Below the pieces are notes generated by a model. The model made no database searches. It was not told the origin of the DNA and worked only from the letters and a program-made list of their open reading frames with translations. Below are positions 62,169 to 64,000 of a stretch of 64,000 bases of DNA, in pieces; positions within the stretch are counted from its first letter, which is position 1; each line of letters opens with the position of its first letter. The DNA comes from a virus. Both the position numbers and the translations under genes were made by a program. The stretch lies in IMG/VR virus record IMGVR_UViG_3300027797_000021, positions 27,617-91,616 of that record. One strand, written 5' to 3'.

Positions 62169-62933
62169 TTAGAGTGTCAGATTGACGCGGAAAGCACCAA
62201 TGACATTGTGTACGTCCAGGTTGGCCCGGATACCTAACTTACCACTGTAGGTGCCTGCACGAGTAAGCTCGTAAACAGTCTTTAATGCACCTGGATCAGA
62301 GGGAAGTTGCATATAGCTGAGTAAGCCATCATCGAAGTTGGTAGCGAACTGCTCAACCTCAACAACTTTACCCACTTGCAACCATGGATAAGCACCAGCA
62401 GCAGATGTTGTTGCTGCGAATGCCACCGGACGACCCATGTGATCGGCTCGGATTAATGAACCAACTGTTACATCGGCGTTAACCTGTGCAACCATTGGAT
62501 ACTCTACGTAACCGTGTGTAATGAAGCCAGCGCCCTGTGAGGTACCTTTATCAAATGGTCTGTAAAGATCATATTGTGCGCAGCCAATCGGAACTGAATA
62601 GGCGCCCACAGAAATTGTGTCAGTTGAACCAGAGGTCGAGCTAGGGGTAGCGCCATCAAGCGGATCCCAGCTGGGCATAACGTCGCCCCATGATTGGCTT
62701 GAAGCGGTTCCGTTAGCGGGAACGATGCGAGCATCGCCGTTTGCATCTGCTACTACTGAAAGAATGGTACCCTTGGTGACAACGATCTCAAAACGATCAT
62801 CTTCACTATCATTGTACCATGTCGGAAGACCGGGATGGGGCAGTAAATAGGCTGCGGGGGCAATGCCCTCAGAAACTACAAACCGGCCTGCACCAGTCTT
62901 ACTATGAACCTTGCGGAACTTTGCTAAACTCAT
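62169..62933 (-). CDS. Capsid accessory/decoration-type protein
   Basis: A 254-residue protein between scaffold and major capsid genes. It is beta-rich (DRFEIVVTKGTILSVVADAN, then GYVEYPMVAQVNADVTVGSL) and Gly/Ala/Ser-rich, and codes like the capsid gene (G+C-richer). Similar proteins stand next to the capsid gene in large Gram-positive phages as structural or decoration proteins; I cannot name the family with certainty. It has one Ala-Thr-Pro site (LDGATPSSTSG) in a low-complexity loop. An AAGGAG ribosome site is present. Confidence 0.6.
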   Translation of the reverse strand: MSLAKFRKVHSKTGAGRFVVSEGIAPAAYLLPHPGLPTWYNDSEDDRFEIVVTKGTILSVVADANGDARIVPANGTASSQSWGDVMPSWDPLDGATPSSTSGSTDTISVGAYSVPIGCAQYDLYRPFDKGTSQGAGFITHGYVEYPMVAQVNADVTVGSLIRADHMGRPVAFAATTSAAGAYPWLQVGKVVEVEQFATNFDDGLLSYMQLPSDPGALKTVYELTRAGTYSGKLGIRANLDVHNVIGAFRVNLTL

Positions 62934-62951
62934 TTTTTATCTCCTTAAATA

Positions 62952-63719
62952 TTAAAGTTTACGTCTACCCATAAGGGCATCTACTAGTACTTGTTCAAAA
63001 GATTCGTTAGGATCCGTAGAAGTTTTTGTGACTTCCTCTTTATCAAGAGTGAGTACATTTTCTTCAGAACTAACTTCAGCTTCAGATGTTACTTGCGGCA
63101 TTGTCATATAGTCAGAAATGCGCTTGTTAGCCTTTGCTGGAGCCTTAGCCAGATCTCTTAAAGAGTCTGCCAATGAAGCAGCTGTGCGTGAAGCATGCTC
63201 GCCTATCAGGTTTTCTCTTTCATCTGCGGATTCGAAACCAAGACTAATCTTAGTATCGACAACTCTTTCTACTAGAGTTCTATGCAATGCACTTTTGAGC
63301 TTTGCATTTTCTTCTTCAAGAGACTTGATACTTGCCTTTAGGAGGTTAATATCTTGCTCAACGCCTTCTTTGTTGTCGCTGAGATTATCTTCCTCTTCAG
63401 GAGTCTCTTGATCCTCATCGCCCTTGGACAATGACTCTTCCGGCTTTTCAGCATTTTCGGAATCAGCATCTTGCACATCCGCCTTTTCTGAATCGTCAGA
63501 TGAGTTCTTTTCTTCTTCTGGATCTGCTTCTGCGTCTCCTTCGGAAAGTTCTTTTTGCTCTTCTTCTGTAGAAGTGCTTTCTTCAGTCTTCTCTTCTTCC
63601 AAAGTCACTTCGACTTCTTCTGAAGCTTCGCCTATGGCGGAAGCTGCTATATTGGAAAGATCTTCGCTTAAGCCTTCAGCTACAGCTAAAATGTCTTCAC
63701 TCTTATTAACATCTGTCAT
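62952..63719 (-). CDS. Nested in-frame scaffold protein (internal start)
   Basis: The internal ATG at 63719 (MTDVNKSEDILAVAEGLSED) is preceded by GAGGAG nine bases upstream (63734-63729), a stronger ribosome site than most genes here. It would yield a 255-residue acidic scaffold sharing the C-terminus of the longer product. This is the arrangement of lambda C and Nu3. The longer ORF's other internal Met (63929) has no comparable ribosome site. Confidence 0.55.
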   Translation of the reverse strand: MTDVNKSEDILAVAEGLSEDLSNIAASAIGEASEEVEVTLEEEKTEESTSTEEEQKELSEGDAEADPEEEKNSSDDSEKADVQDADSENAEKPEESLSKGDEDQETPEEEDNLSDNKEGVEQDINLLKASIKSLEEENAKLKSALHRTLVERVVDTKISLGFESADERENLIGEHASRTAASLADSLRDLAKAPAKANKRISDYMTMPQVTSEAEVSSEENVLTLDKEEVTKTSTDPNESFEQVLVDALMGRRKL

Positions 63720-64000
63720 GTTACGAGTCTCCTCAGAATTATTGTTTTCAGAATCTTCACTAGATAGTAATGATTCTGTTTTATTTATATAACTTTCGCT
63801 TTCTTGAAAAGCTAAAGCAGTTAAAAAAGCGCCTTTTAGGTGTAAATAAATTGGCTTAGATTCTTTTTTCTTCATATTTGAAAGAATAGATCTATTTTCT
63901 TCAATGGAAATAATATCTTCATTATCCATATTGAGAACAAATGCTGCGCTTCTAGCTATCCAACCTTCTGAATCAGATAGTTCGGCTTTACCATCAGTAG
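62952..64000 (-). CDS. Protease-scaffold-type fusion (partial, N-terminus off window)
   Basis: The frame is open to the right edge; residues before the first in-window ATG read TDGKAELSDSEGWIARSAAF, so the true start lies beyond the window. The part from about 63719 is a very acidic, Glu/Ser-rich scaffold-like region with a coiled coil (NLLKASIKSLEEENAKLKSA). It ends in a helix, VLVDALMGRRKL. In many tailed phages a capsid maturation protease is followed by, or fused to, the scaffold; the off-window part may be such a protease, but no protease motif is visible here. It directly precedes capsid genes. Confidence 0.6.
   Translation of the reverse strand, partial: TDGKAELSDSEGWIARSAAFVLNMDNEDIISIEENRSILSNMKKKESKPIYLHLKGAFLTALAFQESESYINKTESLLSSEDSENNNSEETRNMTDVNKSEDILAVAEGLSEDLSNIAASAIGEASEEVEVTLEEEKTEESTSTEEEQKELSEGDAEADPEEEKNSSDDSEKADVQDADSENAEKPEESLSKGDEDQETPEEEDNLSDNKEGVEQDINLLKASIKSLEEENAKLKSALHRTLVERVVDTKISLGFESADERENLIGEHASRTAASLADSLRDLAKAPAKANKRISDYMTMPQVTSEAEVSSEENVLTLDKEEVTKTSTDPNESFEQVLVDALMGRRKL

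Noticed and set aside
14320-62933. Ala-Thr-Pro sites as a dispersed DNA repeat or mobile micro-insertion
   Set aside because: All three codons vary synonymously between sites and flanking bases share nothing, so no nucleotide element is conserved.
1-64000. tRNA genes, CRISPR arrays, insertion sequences, attachment sites
   Set aside because: None recognised; coding density leaves no room outside gaps of at most about 130 bases, and the gaps show no cloverleaf or direct-repeat array.

Overview
The window looks like the virion-structure region of one large AT-rich contractile-tailed phage (myovirus). Every gene I can support lies on the minus strand, so the functional order runs from the right edge to the left. 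Genes are packed end to end: most gaps are under 30 bases, the longest is about 130, and no stretch over 300 bases lacks a gene. There is no tRNA, CRISPR array, insertion sequence, integrase or DNA-metabolism gene.

Layout in transcription order. Head: an acidic scaffold fused to an upstream (off-window) protein, with a nested start (64000-62952); a probable capsid accessory protein; the HK97-fold major capsid protein (62121-61063), followed by a terminator; then three small or beta-rich accessory proteins and a fibre protein of the tail-fibre type (60930-57263) broken by a 4-base duplication. Neck: an Ig-domain connector, a stopper-like protein, a sheath-like protein with an Ig-like N-terminus, and a tail-terminator-like protein (56781-53070). 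Tail: sheath, tube, two more tube-fold proteins, two related tail-assembly chaperones, then two very long tape-measure-type proteins of 2201 and 1611 residues (52955-36458). Baseplate: a 3755-residue hub carrying an embedded staphylococcal-nuclease-like domain, a two-enzyme tail lysin (M15-type peptidase plus lysozyme-like), an OB-fold spike protein, a probable spike tip, gp25-like and gpJ-like wedge proteins, and a 1822-residue mosaic wedge/fibre protein. Outer baseplate and adhesion: a 1048-residue protein with an amidotransferase-like domain, a protein with a peptidoglycan-binding domain, three related discoidin-like proteins, and at the left edge the start of an adhesin with carbohydrate-binding modules.

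Host: a Gram-positive host with accessible peptidoglycan is suggested by the M15/lysozyme pair and the peptidoglycan-binding domain. The adhesin modules and the 136-residue accessory protein resemble families common in actinobacteriophages, including those of freshwater actinobacteria. The AT-rich composition points to a low-to-mid-GC host. This is inference, not identification. The size of the tail block (about 50 kb) suggests a genome well above 100 kb.

Expression: the genes form one long late unit. I see two convincing promoter-like sites (before the sheath and before the chaperones) and two clear intrinsic terminators (after the capsid and tube genes), which fits extra dosage of capsid, sheath and tube. 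The least expected signals are the nuclease domain in the hub, the concentration of the tripeptide Ala-Thr-Pro in a subset of virion proteins, the duplicated sheath and tube folds, and the frameshifted fibre gene inside the head module.
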